Source of the DNA: CAVPCY01 sp963770765
GTDB lineage: Bacteria; Actinomycetota; Coriobacteriia; Anaerosomatales; PHET01
Reading direction: 5' to 3'
Assembly: GCA_963770765.1 (NCBI GenBank)
Contig: CAVYQS010000014.1
Coordinates: 69,596-133,595, forward strand
Length of the DNA: 64,000 nucleotides
The notes beneath the pieces were generated by a model. The model ran no database searches, was not told where the DNA came from, and saw nothing but the letters and a program-made list of their open reading frames with translations. Both the position numbers and the translations under genes were made by a program. This document shows positions 33,550-43,132 of the stretch, piece by piece (positions within the stretch are counted from its first letter, which is position 1; every line of letters starts with the position of its first letter).

Positions 33550-34808
33550 TGGCAGTGCGTACCCCCGCAGTCCTCGCACTCGAGGATGGGACCGTGTTTC
33601 GCGGCTGGTCGTGCGGAGCCAGTGGCGAGGCCTCGGGCGAACTGTGCTTCAACACCTCGATGTCGGGCTATCAGGAGGTGCTGACCGACCCCAGCTACGC
33701 AGGCCAGATCATCACGATGACGAGCCCGCACATCGGCAACTGCGGAACCAATGGCGCCGACATGGAGTCCCGCTCGGTCTTCGCGAAGGGTCTCGTCGTA
33801 CGGGAGATGAGTGATCGTCCGTCGAACTGGCGTTCCGAGGAGAGCCTGCCTGACTTCCTGAAGCGGCACGGAACCGTCGCGATCGAGGGGGTCGATACCC
33901 GGCAGATCGTTCGTCACCTTCGGGATGCCGGCGCGATGCGCGCCGTCTTGTCCACCGTGGACATGGACGAGCGGTCTCTCGTCGCGAAGGCGGCCGGTTC
34001 CCCTGGTCTCGTGGGCCGTGACCTCGTGGCTGAGGTCGCCGTGAGTTCGACCTTCACGTGGGGAGAGCCGGTGCCCGGCGGGGACATCCCGGTCGACACC
34101 GGCGTCTTGCCCGCGGCTCCGCGCTATCACGTGGTCGCCATCGACTCGGGAATCAAGTACAACATCTTGCGCGGGCTGTCGGAGGCCGGCTGCGCCGTCA
34201 CCGTGGTCCCGCCGTCCACAACGCCGGAGCGCATCATGGAGCACGATCCCGACGGCGTCTTCCTGGCCAACGGTCCGGGCGACCCGGCCGCGGTGCCGTA
34301 CCTGTACGAGACGGTTCGCGGGATGCTCGGCGTGAAGCCGGTGTTCGGAATCTGCATGGGACATCAGATGCTCTCCCTCGCCGTCGGGGCCGCCACCTAC
34401 AAGCTCAAGTACGGCCACCGAGGCGGCAACCAGCCCGTCATGAACCTGCTCAGCGGCCGCGTCGAGATCACGAGCCAGAATCATGGGTTCTGTGTGGACT
34501 TCGGCTCCATCGGCGCGCTCGATCAGACCGCCAGCGGCGGGCTGGACCTCGACCCCTCCGATATCCGGTCGTGGGTCAAGGCCAACGTCGCTCCGGTCGT
34601 GTCGAGTTCACTGTTCGGTCGTGTGCAGCTCACGCACGTCAATCTCAACGACATGACCACCGAGGGGATCCGCCTGCTCGATAGGCCGGCGTTCTCGGTC
34701 CAGTACCATCCCGAGGCGGCACCCGGTCCGCATGACGCCCGCTATCTGTTCGGGGCCTTCACGCGCCTCATGGATGGCCGCGATGACTACCTTATGGCTA
34801 CCGAGTAG
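33549..34808 (+). CDS. carA: carbamoyl-phosphate synthase small (glutaminase) subunit
   Basis: 419 residues from GTG 33549, overlapping the pyrC stop by one base. The N-terminal half has ELCFNTSMSGYQEVLTDPSYAGQI; the class I amidotransferase half has the nucleophile C269 in FGICMGHQML, followed by QNHGFCVD and the catalytic His/Glu in QYHPEAAPGP. It delivers ammonia to CarB. Carbamoyl phosphate made here feeds PyrB. Confidence 0.96.
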   Translation: MAVRTPAVLALEDGTVFRGWSCGASGEASGELCFNTSMSGYQEVLTDPSYAGQIITMTSPHIGNCGTNGADMESRSVFAKGLVVREMSDRPSNWRSEESLPDFLKRHGTVAIEGVDTRQIVRHLRDAGAMRAVLSTVDMDERSLVAKAAGSPGLVGRDLVAEVAVSSTFTWGEPVPGGDIPVDTGVLPAAPRYHVVAIDSGIKYNILRGLSEAGCAVTVVPPSTTPERIMEHDPDGVFLANGPGDPAAVPYLYETVRGMLGVKPVFGICMGHQMLSLAVGAATYKLKYGHRGGNQPVMNLLSGRVEITSQNHGFCVDFGSIGALDQTASGGLDLDPSDIRSWVKANVAPVVSSSLFGRVQLTHVNLNDMTTEGIRLLDRPAFSVQYHPEAAPGPHDARYLFGAFTRLMDGRDDYLMATE

Positions 34809-34817
34809 GGGGACACC

Positions 34818-35648
34818 ATGGCGATCAGTTCGATGCTCGTGCCGGTCAGTCTCGACGAACGCGACGAGAAGCTGCTCCAGTACGTGTGCGGGTTGCACGT
34901 GCAGTCTGTTGAGCGCGTGATCGTCGCGACGGCGGTCGAAGAGACCGGAGTCGAAGCCCCGGTGATCGCGGCTGAGGTGGACCGTGCCCGTGAGCGTCTG
35001 GCGAGTCTCGCGGGATCGCTCAAGGAGCGCTGCGACATGACGTTCGAGCTCCGGGTGGTCACAGGACACCCGGCCGACGCGATCCTCGCCCTCGCTCAGC
35101 AGGCGGACGTCGATGTGCTGTGTCTCGGCACCGAGGGTAAGTCGATGGCGCACTACCTGTTCAGCGGTTCGATCTCCGAGGACCTCTTCAGCTCCGGGAA
35201 GGTTCGCACGATGGCCGTGCGCTACGACCTGCTCGAGGCCCTCGAAGACCCGTCTGTTCTCTCACGCGGTTTCGCCGAGCGACTGGTCATAGCAACGGAC
35301 TTCTCGGAAGCTGCGAGACGGGCGTTCGACTCCGCGTTCGACCGGCCCGGCAACGCGATAGGAGAGCTGCACATTCTCAACGTGGGTGGTCGCAACGAGC
35401 GTGCCGAGAGCATGGAGAAGCTCCGGAGTCTCGCCGAGGAGGCCCGCTCGAGAGGTGTGGAGGCGTTCACGCAGTTCAGATCGGGCGATCCCGCACAGGT
35501 CGTGCTGGACTACCTGAAGGAGATCAGCGCAACGGGCGTGATCATCGGGCAGCGGGGCGAGGGCAGCGTACTGCAGCGACTCGTCTTCGGATGGGTGCCC
35601 ATCCGCCTCTTGAGGGAGGCGCCGTGCCCCGTCGTCATCCAGCCGTGA
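34818..35648 (+). CDS. tandem universal stress protein between carA and carB
   Basis: 276 residues with two UspA-like halves. The first is a partial Usp fold (SSMLVPVSLDERDEKLL, LALAQQADVDVLCLGTEG); the second starts at RLVIATDFSEAARRAFDSAF and ends GVIIGQRGEGSVLQRLVFGW, then PVVIQP, with the G-x2-G-x9-G nucleotide-type motif partly conserved (GQRGEGSVLQRLVFG). It is co-directional with close spacing inside the pyr operon. The function here is unknown; ATP or nucleotide sensing tied to carbamoyl phosphate synthesis is only a guess. Confidence 0.85.
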   Translation: MAISSMLVPVSLDERDEKLLQYVCGLHVQSVERVIVATAVEETGVEAPVIAAEVDRARERLASLAGSLKERCDMTFELRVVTGHPADAILALAQQADVDVLCLGTEGKSMAHYLFSGSISEDLFSSGKVRTMAVRYDLLEALEDPSVLSRGFAERLVIATDFSEAARRAFDSAFDRPGNAIGELHILNVGGRNERAESMEKLRSLAEEARSRGVEAFTQFRSGDPAQVVLDYLKEISATGVIIGQRGEGSVLQRLVFGWVPIRLLREAPCPVVIQP

Positions 35649-35695
35649 TCATCCCACGGGTTTCCGGGTCGTCTTTCGTCCTTAAGGAGTCATGA

Positions 35696-38600
35696 GTGCC
35701 TCGCCGCACAGACATCAACAAGATCCTCGTCATCGGCTCTGGTCCGATCATCATCGGTCAGGCGTGTGAGTTCGACTACTCCGGAGCTCAGGCGTGCAAG
35801 GTGCTGCGCGACGACGGCTTCGAGGTCGTCTTGGTCAACAGTAATCCGGCGACGATCATGACCGATCCCGGGCTGGCTTCGCGCACCTACGTAGAGCCGA
35901 TCACGCCTGAGTTCGTCGAGAAGGTGATCGCCGTCGAGCGTCCCGACGCTCTGCTTCCCACCCTCGGTGGACAGACGGGACTGAACTGCGCGATGGAGCT
36001 CCATGGTTCGGGCGTTCTCGAGCGCTACGGCGTCGAACTCATAGGTGCCCGTGCCGAGGTCATCGCGAAGGGGGAGGACCGCAAGCTGTTCGCCGAGGCG
36101 ATGCAGCGCATCGGCCTGGACGTTCCCCGGAGTGGCTACGCGTACGCCATCGACGATGCTGAGCGCGTCGTCGCCGACCTCGGATACCCGGTCGTCGTGC
36201 GCCCGTCGTTCACGATGGGCGGAGCCGGAGGAGGCATAGCGTACAACTCCGAGGAGCTGCGCGACATCGTGAGCCACGGCCTCGCGCTCTCACCCGCCAC
36301 CGAGGTGCTCGTCGAGGAGAGCGTCATCGGCTGGAAAGAGTTCGAGATGGAGGTCATGCGGGATATCAACGACAACGCGGTGATCGTGTGCTCCATCGAG
36401 AACTTCGATCCCATGGGCGTTCACACGGGCGACTCGATCACCGTCGCACCCGCCCAGACACTCACCGACCGCGAGTATCAGACCATGCGGGATGCCTCTA
36501 TCGCGATCCTTCGAGAGATCGGTGTGGAGACCGGCGGGTCCAACGTCCAGTTCGCCGTCAATCCCGTCGACGGGCGGATGGCGGTCATCGAGATGAACCC
36601 GCGTGTGAGCCGGTCTTCTGCGCTCGCTTCGAAGGCCACCGGCTTCCCGATAGCCAAGATCGCCGCGAAGCTCGCCGTCGGCTACACCCTGGACGAGATC
36701 GACAACGACATCACCCGCGTGACCCCGGCCTGTTTCGAGCCCTCAATCGACTACACCGTGGTCAAGGTGCCCCGGTTCGCCTTCGAGAAGTTCCGCGGGA
36801 CCGATGAGACGCTCACGACCCGCATGAAGAGCGTGGGCGAGGCCATGGCCATCGGACGGACCTTCGAAGAGGCGCTTGGAAAGGCGATGCGCTCCCTTGA
36901 GAACGGTAGAGGCGGCCTCGGTGCCGACGGGCGTGACATCTTCGAAGAACACAAGTTCGACGAGTTCCTCGCGGTGCCCAACGAGTCGCGGCTCTACTAT
37001 CTGGCCGAGGCCTTCCGACGCGGCCGGGACTGCGACGAACTGCACGCGATCACGCGCATCGACCCGTGGTTCCTCGGGCGGCTCGAAGCGGTGATCGGGG
37101 TCGAGCGCAGCCTCGCCGGCAAGACCCTCGACGACCTTGCCGCCGACGATCTGCTGACAGCCAAGCGACACGGCCTTTCGGACATCCAGATCGCTCACAT
37201 CACCGGCTCGTCCGAGGCGAGTGTGCGCGCAGTCCGCAAGGCGGTCGGCGTGAAACCGACCTTCAAGTCGGTCGATACGTGCGCCGCGGAGTTCGAGGCC
37301 TTCACGCCTTACTACTTCAAGACCTACGAGTCATGCGACGAGGTGACTCCCGCCGACAGACCCCGCGCGATGATCCTGGGGGCCGGTCCCAACCGGATCG
37401 GGCAAGGCATCGAGTTCGACTACTGCTGTGTGCACGCGGCCTACGCGCTCCATGACATGGGCTACGAGACCGTCATGGTCAACTGCAACCCCGAGACGGT
37501 GTCGACCGACTACGACACGAGCGACCGGCTCTACTTCGAACCGCTCACCTTCGAAGACGTCATGGACATCGTCGACGTCGAGCAGCCGGCCGGAGTCGTC
37601 GTGACCTTCGGTGGTCAGACGCCGCTCAAACTCGCCAAAGCCCTCGAGGCGGCCGGAGTCCCGATCCTCGGCACCAAGCCCGAGGCCATCGACCTGGCCG
37701 AGGACCGCCGGCGCTTCTCGGCGATCCTCGACGAACTCGGCATCATGTACCCGGCTGCCGGCACGGCGAGCAGCTTCGCCGAGGCGCTGGACGTCGCTGC
37801 CCGCATCGGCTACCCGCTGCTGGTCCGCCCGAGCTACGTGCTCGGCGGGCGCGGGATGGTGATCGCGTACGAGGAGCAGTACCTCGAGAAGTACATCGCT
37901 GAGGCGACCCGGGTGTCTCCCGACCACCCCGTCTTGCTCGACCGGTTCTTGGAGGGCGCGATCGAGGTCGACGTGGACGCGGTCTGCGACGGCCACACCG
38001 TCTATATCGGCGGGGTGATGGAGCATATCGAGGAGGCCGGAATCCATTCGGGCGACTCCGCATGCTCGATACCGCCGTTCACGCTGGGTGCCGATACGAT
38101 CGACCGGATCCGGACCCATACACAGGCGCTCGCGCTCCGGCTGGGGGTGATCGGGCTCATGAACGTCCAGTTCGCGGTGAAGGACCAGGCCGTCTACGTG
38201 CTCGAGGTCAACCCGCGCGCCAGCAGGACCGTGCCGTTCGTGAGCAAGGCGACCGGCGTGCCCCTCGCCAAGGTGGCTGCGCGCGTCATGGCCGGAGAGC
38301 TTCTCTCTGCGATGCAGCTGCCCGCAGACGACCGCGAGCTGTCACGGTTCTGCGTGAAGGAAGCCGTCATGCCCTTCGGTCGCTTCCCCGGGGCGGACAG
38401 CGTCTTGGGCCCCGAGATGAAGTCGACCGGTGAGGTCATGGGTGTCGCGGGTGACTTCCCGGCGGCGTACGCCAAGTCTCAGCTCGCCATCGACTACTCC
38501 TTGCCCACGTCGGGCACCGCCTTCATCTCGGTGTGCGACCGAGACAAGCGGCAGATCGGCTCTCTCGCCAAGCATCTCCAGGTACTCGGCTTCGCGATCA

Positions 38601-38938
38601 TGTCCACACGCGGTACGGCCAAGGTGCTACGTGCGGCCGGGATACCCGTGGTCGAGGTGCTCAAGAAGCACGAGGGGCGCCCCAACGTCCTCGACGAGAT
38701 CGCCAATGGCAACGTCCAACTGGTGATCAACACGCCGTTCGGCCAAGAGACGCGAAGCGACGGTTATCACATCCGTTCGGCGGCGATCCGCCACGGCATC
38801 ACCAACATCACCACACTGCCCGCAGCCAGTGCGATCGTCCAGGCGATCGAGGCGGTGAAGGAGGGTCGGCTGGGTGTGTGTGCCCTGCAGGACTTCGACA
38901 CCGATGCGCCGTGCTCGATGGGGGAGCAGCTGTCGTGA
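35696..38938 (+). CDS. carB: carbamoyl-phosphate synthase large subunit
   Basis: 1080 residues from GTG 35696 (AAGGAG upstream). Two ATP-grasp halves are visible: KILVIGSGPIIIGQACEFDYS at the N-terminus and MILGAGPNRIGQGIEFDYC at the centre, with paired FTMGGAGGGIAYN and YVLGGRGMVIAYEE loops. The C-terminal MGS-like allosteric domain (LAKHLQVLGFAIMSTRGTAK) is present and normally binds UMP or ornithine. It makes carbamoyl phosphate with CarA. The overlap with pyrK is 4 bp. Confidence 0.97.
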   Translation: MPRRTDINKILVIGSGPIIIGQACEFDYSGAQACKVLRDDGFEVVLVNSNPATIMTDPGLASRTYVEPITPEFVEKVIAVERPDALLPTLGGQTGLNCAMELHGSGVLERYGVELIGARAEVIAKGEDRKLFAEAMQRIGLDVPRSGYAYAIDDAERVVADLGYPVVVRPSFTMGGAGGGIAYNSEELRDIVSHGLALSPATEVLVEESVIGWKEFEMEVMRDINDNAVIVCSIENFDPMGVHTGDSITVAPAQTLTDREYQTMRDASIAILREIGVETGGSNVQFAVNPVDGRMAVIEMNPRVSRSSALASKATGFPIAKIAAKLAVGYTLDEIDNDITRVTPACFEPSIDYTVVKVPRFAFEKFRGTDETLTTRMKSVGEAMAIGRTFEEALGKAMRSLENGRGGLGADGRDIFEEHKFDEFLAVPNESRLYYLAEAFRRGRDCDELHAITRIDPWFLGRLEAVIGVERSLAGKTLDDLAADDLLTAKRHGLSDIQIAHITGSSEASVRAVRKAVGVKPTFKSVDTCAAEFEAFTPYYFKTYESCDEVTPADRPRAMILGAGPNRIGQGIEFDYCCVHAAYALHDMGYETVMVNCNPETVSTDYDTSDRLYFEPLTFEDVMDIVDVEQPAGVVVTFGGQTPLKLAKALEAAGVPILGTKPEAIDLAEDRRRFSAILDELGIMYPAAGTASSFAEALDVAARIGYPLLVRPSYVLGGRGMVIAYEEQYLEKYIAEATRVSPDHPVLLDRFLEGAIEVDVDAVCDGHTVYIGGVMEHIEEAGIHSGDSACSIPPFTLGADTIDRIRTHTQALALRLGVIGLMNVQFAVKDQAVYVLEVNPRASRTVPFVSKATGVPLAKVAARVMAGELLSAMQLPADDRELSRFCVKEAVMPFGRFPGADSVLGPEMKSTGEVMGVAGDFPAAYAKSQLAIDYSLPTSGTAFISVCDRDKRQIGSLAKHLQVLGFAIMSTRGTAKVLRAAGIPVVEVLKKHEGRPNVLDEIANGNVQLVINTPFGQETRSDGYHIRSAAIRHGITNITTLPAASAIVQAIEAVKEGRLGVCALQDFDTDAPCSMGEQLS

Positions 38939-39747
38939 CCGTTCACCCCTCAGCAGCGGTCGAGCGGGTGGAGGTCCTCTCGAACGTCCGAGTAGCACCG
39001 GGAGTGGGATTGATCTCGCTCGCGGCACCGCGCTGTGCCGCGAGCATTCGACCCGGCCAGTTCGTGCATCTCCGGGTCTCGAAGCGCTCCGCCTACCTCC
39101 TGCGTCGTCCGTTCTCGGTTCACCGGGTCCGCGAGGACGCGATCGAGATCCTCTATCAGGTCCTGGGAGTGGGAACTCGCGACCTTGCGATGGTGAAGGC
39201 GGGGGACACCGATATGGACATCGTCGGGCCTCTCGGCACCGGCTGGCGGATCCCCGAGTCGGCTCGGCACGCGCTGATCGTCACCGGGGGGCTCGGCGCG
39301 GCCCCCATGGGGATGCTCGCGGAGGAGCTGTCCCGCAGAGGTGTCGCGGCTGTGGCGGCGATGGGCGCTCCCTGTGCCGAACGGCTCGTCGCCCGCGACC
39401 TCCTCGACCGTGAGTGCCGCGCCACTCACGTCGCGACAGACGATGGCTCCGCTGGCGAGCACGGCTACGTGGTCGCGCTGAGCGAGCGGCTCCTCGCTTC
39501 CGAGCAGTTCGATATCGTGTACGCCTGCGGGCCTGAGATCATGCAGTCTATCGTCGCCGAGCAGGCGCGAGGGGCCGGTGTGGCCTGTCAGGTGTCCCTC
39601 GAGCGACTCATGGCCTGCGGAATCGGGGCATGTTTGTCGTGTGTCGTCTCGACTATCGAAGGTCAGAAGCGCGCGTGCGTAGACGGACCCGTCTTCGATG
39701 CGCAGGAGGTGATCTGGAATGACTCGGAGATCCCGCCGAAGCACTAG
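38935..39747 (+). CDS. pyrK: dihydroorotate dehydrogenase electron-transfer subunit
   Basis: About 270 residues from GTG 38935. It has a ferredoxin-reductase-like FAD domain (RPFSVHRVREDAIEILYQVLG), a nucleotide domain starting at LIVTGGLGAAPM, and a C-terminal [2Fe-2S] site with C228, C233, C236 and C248 (ACGIGACLSC, then KRAC). It passes electrons from PyrD (type 1B) to NAD+. PyrD follows after about 105 bp. Confidence 0.94.
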   Translation: MTVHPSAAVERVEVLSNVRVAPGVGLISLAAPRCAASIRPGQFVHLRVSKRSAYLLRRPFSVHRVREDAIEILYQVLGVGTRDLAMVKAGDTDMDIVGPLGTGWRIPESARHALIVTGGLGAAPMGMLAEELSRRGVAAVAAMGAPCAERLVARDLLDRECRATHVATDDGSAGEHGYVVALSERLLASEQFDIVYACGPEIMQSIVAEQARGAGVACQVSLERLMACGIGACLSCVVSTIEGQKRACVDGPVFDAQEVIWNDSEIPPKH

Positions 39748-39852
39748 GTCACTCGTGACGGCTGGCGATGGTCCGATCGGCTGCGTTCCGGCGCTTGTGA
39801 CCAGACCCGATGAACCCCGCACCGGTGGACCTGGCGGAGGGGCGGTGCGCCC

Positions 39853-40773
39853 GTGACCGTCGACCTCTCGGTTCAGCTCCCGGGGCTGACCCTCTCAAAC
39901 CCCGTGATCACCGCATCCGGTACGTTCGCGTCAGGGCGAGAGTACGCGGCATTCATCGACATCACTCGGCTCGGTGCCATCGTCACCAAGGGCGTGTCTC
40001 CGGTCCCCTGGGCTGGCAACGCATCGCCACGCGTCGCCGAGACCGCGAGCGGGCTGCTGAACTCCATCGGTTTGCAGAATCCCGGGGTCGACGCCTTCTG
40101 CGTACGAGATCTGGACTGGCTTGCGACCCACGCGGGCGGCGTGCCGGTGGTCGTGAACGTCTGCGGCCACTCTGAGCGCGACTACATCGCAGTCGTCGAG
40201 CGACTCGAGGCCGAACCGACCGTCGCAGCATACGAACTCAACATCAGCTGCCCCAACGTCGATGCCGGTGGCATGGCCTTCGGGACGACCTGCAGCGCAG
40301 CAGAGATGATCGTGGGAGCGGTCAGGCGGCACACCCGCAGGCCGCTGCTCGTGAAGCTCAGTCCCAACGTGACCGACGTCACGGAGATCGCGCGCGCCGT
40401 CGAGTCCGCAGGGGCGGACGCGGTATCCCTCATCAACACGCTTCTCGGCATGGCGATCGACGCCGACACCAGGCGACCCAAGCTCGCCCGTGTGGTGGGC
40501 GGTCTGTCGGGCCCGGCGATCAAGCCCGTCGCCTTGCGTGTGGTGTGGCAGGTGTCGAAGGCGGTGAGCATCCCTATCGTGGGGATGGGCGGCATCAGCA
40601 CAGCCGAGGACGCGGTCGAGTTTCTGCTTGCCGGCGCGTCCGCGGTCGCTGTGGGTACCGCCAACTTCGTCGACCCGTCTGCCACCACGCGCATTCTGGA
40701 TGGTCTGATCTCGTGGTGCGAGTCACACGGGATCGTGCGCGTCGCGGATCTCATCGGAGCTTTGGAGGAGTGA
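39853..40773 (+). CDS. pyrD: dihydroorotate dehydrogenase (NAD+), catalytic subunit type 1B
   Basis: 306 residues from GTG 39853, preceded by a GGCGGAGGGG run. FMN TIM barrel with VITASGTFASGREYAAFI, YELNISCPNVDAGGMAFG and KLSPNVTDVTEIARAVESAG, and the phosphate-binding VGMGGISTAEDAVEFLLAGA. It partners with the upstream PyrK, which makes it the NAD-linked 1B form. The 105-bp gap before it contains no evident gene. Confidence 0.95.
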   Translation: MTVDLSVQLPGLTLSNPVITASGTFASGREYAAFIDITRLGAIVTKGVSPVPWAGNASPRVAETASGLLNSIGLQNPGVDAFCVRDLDWLATHAGGVPVVVNVCGHSERDYIAVVERLEAEPTVAAYELNISCPNVDAGGMAFGTTCSAAEMIVGAVRRHTRRPLLVKLSPNVTDVTEIARAVESAGADAVSLINTLLGMAIDADTRRPKLARVVGGLSGPAIKPVALRVVWQVSKAVSIPIVGMGGISTAEDAVEFLLAGASAVAVGTANFVDPSATTRILDGLISWCESHGIVRVADLIGALEE

Positions 40774-40778
40774 ACGCA

Positions 40779-41501
40779 ATGAGTCAGCTCTCGGCGCGCG
40801 ATCGTCTGATCGTCGCTCTGGATCTCGATGAGTACCGATCGATGGAACTCGCTCGCGTCCTCACCGGCGAGGTGACGTGGGTCAAGGTGGGTATGACGCT
40901 GTTCTACGAATGCGGGCCTCGGATCGTTTCCGAGCTGCGCGCGATGGGGTTCGCCGTATTCCTCGATCTGAAGCTGAACGACATCCCGCATCAGGTCGCC
41001 GGGGCGGCTGAGGTCGTGGGCGCGCTGGGCGCCGGCATGCTGACCGTGCATGCGAGTGGTGGCCAGGACATGATCACCGCAGCCGTCGAGGGAGCAAGGA
41101 TCGGTGCCGCTATCGCGCACGTCGAGCCCCCGGCGATTCTTGCGGTCACCGTGCTGACAAGCATGAACCGGGCGACACTCAGTTCGGTCGGCGTGACCGA
41201 TGAAGTCGAGGACCAGGTCACCCGCCTTGCGCTGCTCGCTCATGCAGGCGGAGCGGGAGGCGTCGTGTGCTCGCCGCACGAAGCCGCGCGCATGCGCACG
41301 GTGGTGGGCGACCTCGCGCTGGTCGTCACCCCTGGTGTGCGTCCCACGGGTGCGAGTTCGGAGGACCAGTCACGCGTGGCGACGCCGCACTCAGCAGTGA
41401 CCGCCGGCGCCTCACATGTCGTGGTTGGCAGGCCGATCTCCTCTTCAGCGAACCCGGTGGGAACCGTTCGAGAGATCATCGCTGAGATGGAAGGGATGTA
41501 G
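40779..41501 (+). CDS. pyrF: orotidine 5'-phosphate decarboxylase
   Basis: 240 residues from ATG 40779, 9 bases after GGAGGAG. The active-site motif is VFLDLKLNDIPHQVAGAAEV (Asp-Lys-Asp triad), with LIVALDLDE at the N-terminus and VVTPGVRP near the phosphate site. It converts OMP to UMP, the effector of PyrR. The fold belongs to the shorter type I family. Confidence 0.95.
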   Translation: MSQLSARDRLIVALDLDEYRSMELARVLTGEVTWVKVGMTLFYECGPRIVSELRAMGFAVFLDLKLNDIPHQVAGAAEVVGALGAGMLTVHASGGQDMITAAVEGARIGAAIAHVEPPAILAVTVLTSMNRATLSSVGVTDEVEDQVTRLALLAHAGGAGGVVCSPHEAARMRTVVGDLALVVTPGVRPTGASSEDQSRVATPHSAVTAGASHVVVGRPISSSANPVGTVREIIAEMEGM

Positions 41502-41502
41502 C

Positions 41503-42090
41503 ATGACTGACGTACTCACCGACGCACAGGTTCTCGATGCCCTTCACGCGGTTCACGCCGTGCGAAGCGGTCACTTCGTTCTCACGAGCGGCCGTCACAG
41601 TGATTCCTATGTTCAGTGCGCGCGCATTCTCGAGGACCCCGCGCTCACCACATCGCTTGCGCACACCGCCGTGGCACGTCTGCCGAAGGGTCTCGACATC
41701 GACCTCGTGGCCGCGCCGGCTGTCGGCGGACTGATCATCGGGTTCGCTGTCGCACAAGCCCTCGGGGTCAGGTTCATCTTCAGCGAGCGCGCGGATGGCC
41801 GCATGGTGTTCCGCCGTTCCTTCGCAGTTCAACCGGGGCAGCGTGTGCTTGTTGTAGAAGACGTGGTCACGACGGGTGGGAGCGTCGGCGAAGTGATCGA
41901 ACTCGTCGAGTCGGCAGGCGGCGAGGTCGTCGGCGTGGTCTCTCTGATCGACAGGGGAGGCGAGAAGGCCTTCTCGGCGGACTACTGGCCTGTCCTTCGA
42001 CTTGAAGTCGAGTCTTGGAGCGCTTCGGAGTGCGGCCTGTGTGCGGCGAGCGTCGCTGTCGACTCGCCGGGTTCTCGTCGGCTTGGCTGA
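41503..42090 (+). CDS. pyrE: orotate phosphoribosyltransferase
   Basis: 195 residues from ATG 41503. The PRPP motif is VLVVEDVVTTGGSVGEVIEL, with GHFVLTSGRHSDSYVQC at the N-terminus and ERADGRMVFRRSF (pyrophosphate contacts). It makes OMP from orotate and is the last visible gene of the pyr operon. A strong promoter for the next gene starts 7 bases after the stop. Confidence 0.95.
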   Translation: MTDVLTDAQVLDALHAVHAVRSGHFVLTSGRHSDSYVQCARILEDPALTTSLAHTAVARLPKGLDIDLVAAPAVGGLIIGFAVAQALGVRFIFSERADGRMVFRRSFAVQPGQRVLVVEDVVTTGGSVGEVIELVESAGGEVVGVVSLIDRGGEKAFSADYWPVLRLEVESWSASECGLCAASVAVDSPGSRRLG

Positions 42091-42096
42091 AAAGTG

Positions 42097-42125
42097 TTGG
42101 CATTACTGCAGGTCAGGCGTAGGAT
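42097..42125 (+). promoter_or_regulatory. promoter of mihF
   Basis: TTGGCA (42097-42102), 17 bases, then TAGGAT (42120-42125), with a leader of about 80 bases to the ATG at 42211. The remaining intergenic DNA up to 42210 shows GAGGAGGAA as ribosome binding site and no other feature. Confidence 0.65.
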
Positions 42126-42210
42126 AGAGCGCGATTCACAGGCGCTTACGCCGTCTCTCGGAGGGAGGGCCGGCGTCATCGCTGCCCCGCCAGAATGACG
42201 AGGAGGAACC

Positions 42211-42519
42211 ATGGCACTTCCGAACCTGTCGCCGGAGGACCGGGCAAAGGCTCTCGCCAAGGCGGCCGAAGCTCGCCAGAAGCGAGCCGAGTACCGCGCG
42301 CAGATCAAGGCCGGCAAGATGTCGTTCGCCGACGTAATGAAGAAGTCCGATGACCCCATCGTTGCTCGCATGAAGGTCTCCACCCTGCTCGAGTCGCTTC
42401 CGGGCTACGGCAAGGCCAAAGCCGCGAAGCTCATGGAAGAGCTCGAGATCTCCGAGAGCCGTCGCGTGCAGGGCTTGGGCGCCCGTCAGCGTGCCGCGCT
42501 CATGGAGCGCCTCGGCTAG
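42211..42519 (+). CDS. mihF: integration host factor, actinobacterial type (mIHF)
   Basis: 102 residues, basic and helical, with a helix-two-turn-helix region around VSTLLESLPGYGKAKAAKLMEEL and a C-terminal RVQGLGARQRAAL. The order mihF-gmk-rpoZ is characteristic of Actinomycetota. mIHF is a nucleoid-associated DNA-binding protein unrelated to the E. coli IHF fold. Start ATG 42211 follows GAGGAGGAA. Confidence 0.94.
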   Translation: MALPNLSPEDRAKALAKAAEARQKRAEYRAQIKAGKMSFADVMKKSDDPIVARMKVSTLLESLPGYGKAKAAKLMEELEISESRRVQGLGARQRAALMERLG

Positions 42520-43128
42520 GTGCTGTCAGACCGCGAACCTCAACCGAACACGACTCGACGGACCGGTCACCTCTTCATCGTGTCCGGTCCGTCAGGTGCG
42601 GGAAAAGGAACCCTCGTCGCAGAGCTCCTTCGACGGGTGCCAGACACGTGGGCGTCGGTTTCCGTGACGACACGGCCGCCAAGAGCGGGTGAGTCTGAGG
42701 GTGAACACTACTTCTTCGTTGATGATGCGCGGTTCGACGAGCTCATCGCAACGGGCGGGCTCTTGGAATGGGCCGAGGTTCACGGCAACCGGTACGGCAC
42801 GCCGTGCGTTGCGGTCACCGAGATGGTCGAGAGCGGTCGGCAGGTGATTCTGGAGATCGACCCCCAGGGCGCGTTCCAGGTAAGGGACCTCATGCCGGAG
42901 AGCATTCTGCTATTCATCCGGCCGCCGTCGCTCGAGGAGCTCAGGCGTCGTCTACGCAACCGCAGCAGCGAGACAGATCAACAGGTTGCGGAGAGGATGA
43001 GGACCGCCGAGAGGGAACTCGAGCTTGTGGGCACGTACGACCATGTGGTAATAAACGACGACGTTGCGCGAGCCACCGAAGAGCTCGTGGCAATCATCGA
43101 TTCATACGCCAACGACGAGGAGTCGTGA
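42520..43128 (+). CDS. gmk: guanylate kinase
   Basis: 202 residues from GTG 42520, directly after the mihF stop. P-loop FIVSGPSGAGKGTLVAELL; GMP-binding segment SVTTRPPRAGESEGEHYFFV; VILEIDPQGAFQVR is the usual D-x-Q-G motif. It phosphorylates GMP or dGMP. The leading about 15 residues are variable. Confidence 0.95.
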   Translation: MLSDREPQPNTTRRTGHLFIVSGPSGAGKGTLVAELLRRVPDTWASVSVTTRPPRAGESEGEHYFFVDDARFDELIATGGLLEWAEVHGNRYGTPCVAVTEMVESGRQVILEIDPQGAFQVRDLMPESILLFIRPPSLEELRRRLRNRSSETDQQVAERMRTAERELELVGTYDHVVINDDVARATEELVAIIDSYANDEES

Positions 43129-43132
43129 CCAG

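Noticed and set aside
39748..39852. Possible small gene between pyrK and pyrD
   Set aside because: Only about 105 bases with no start plus ribosome binding site giving a plausible product; treated as spacer.
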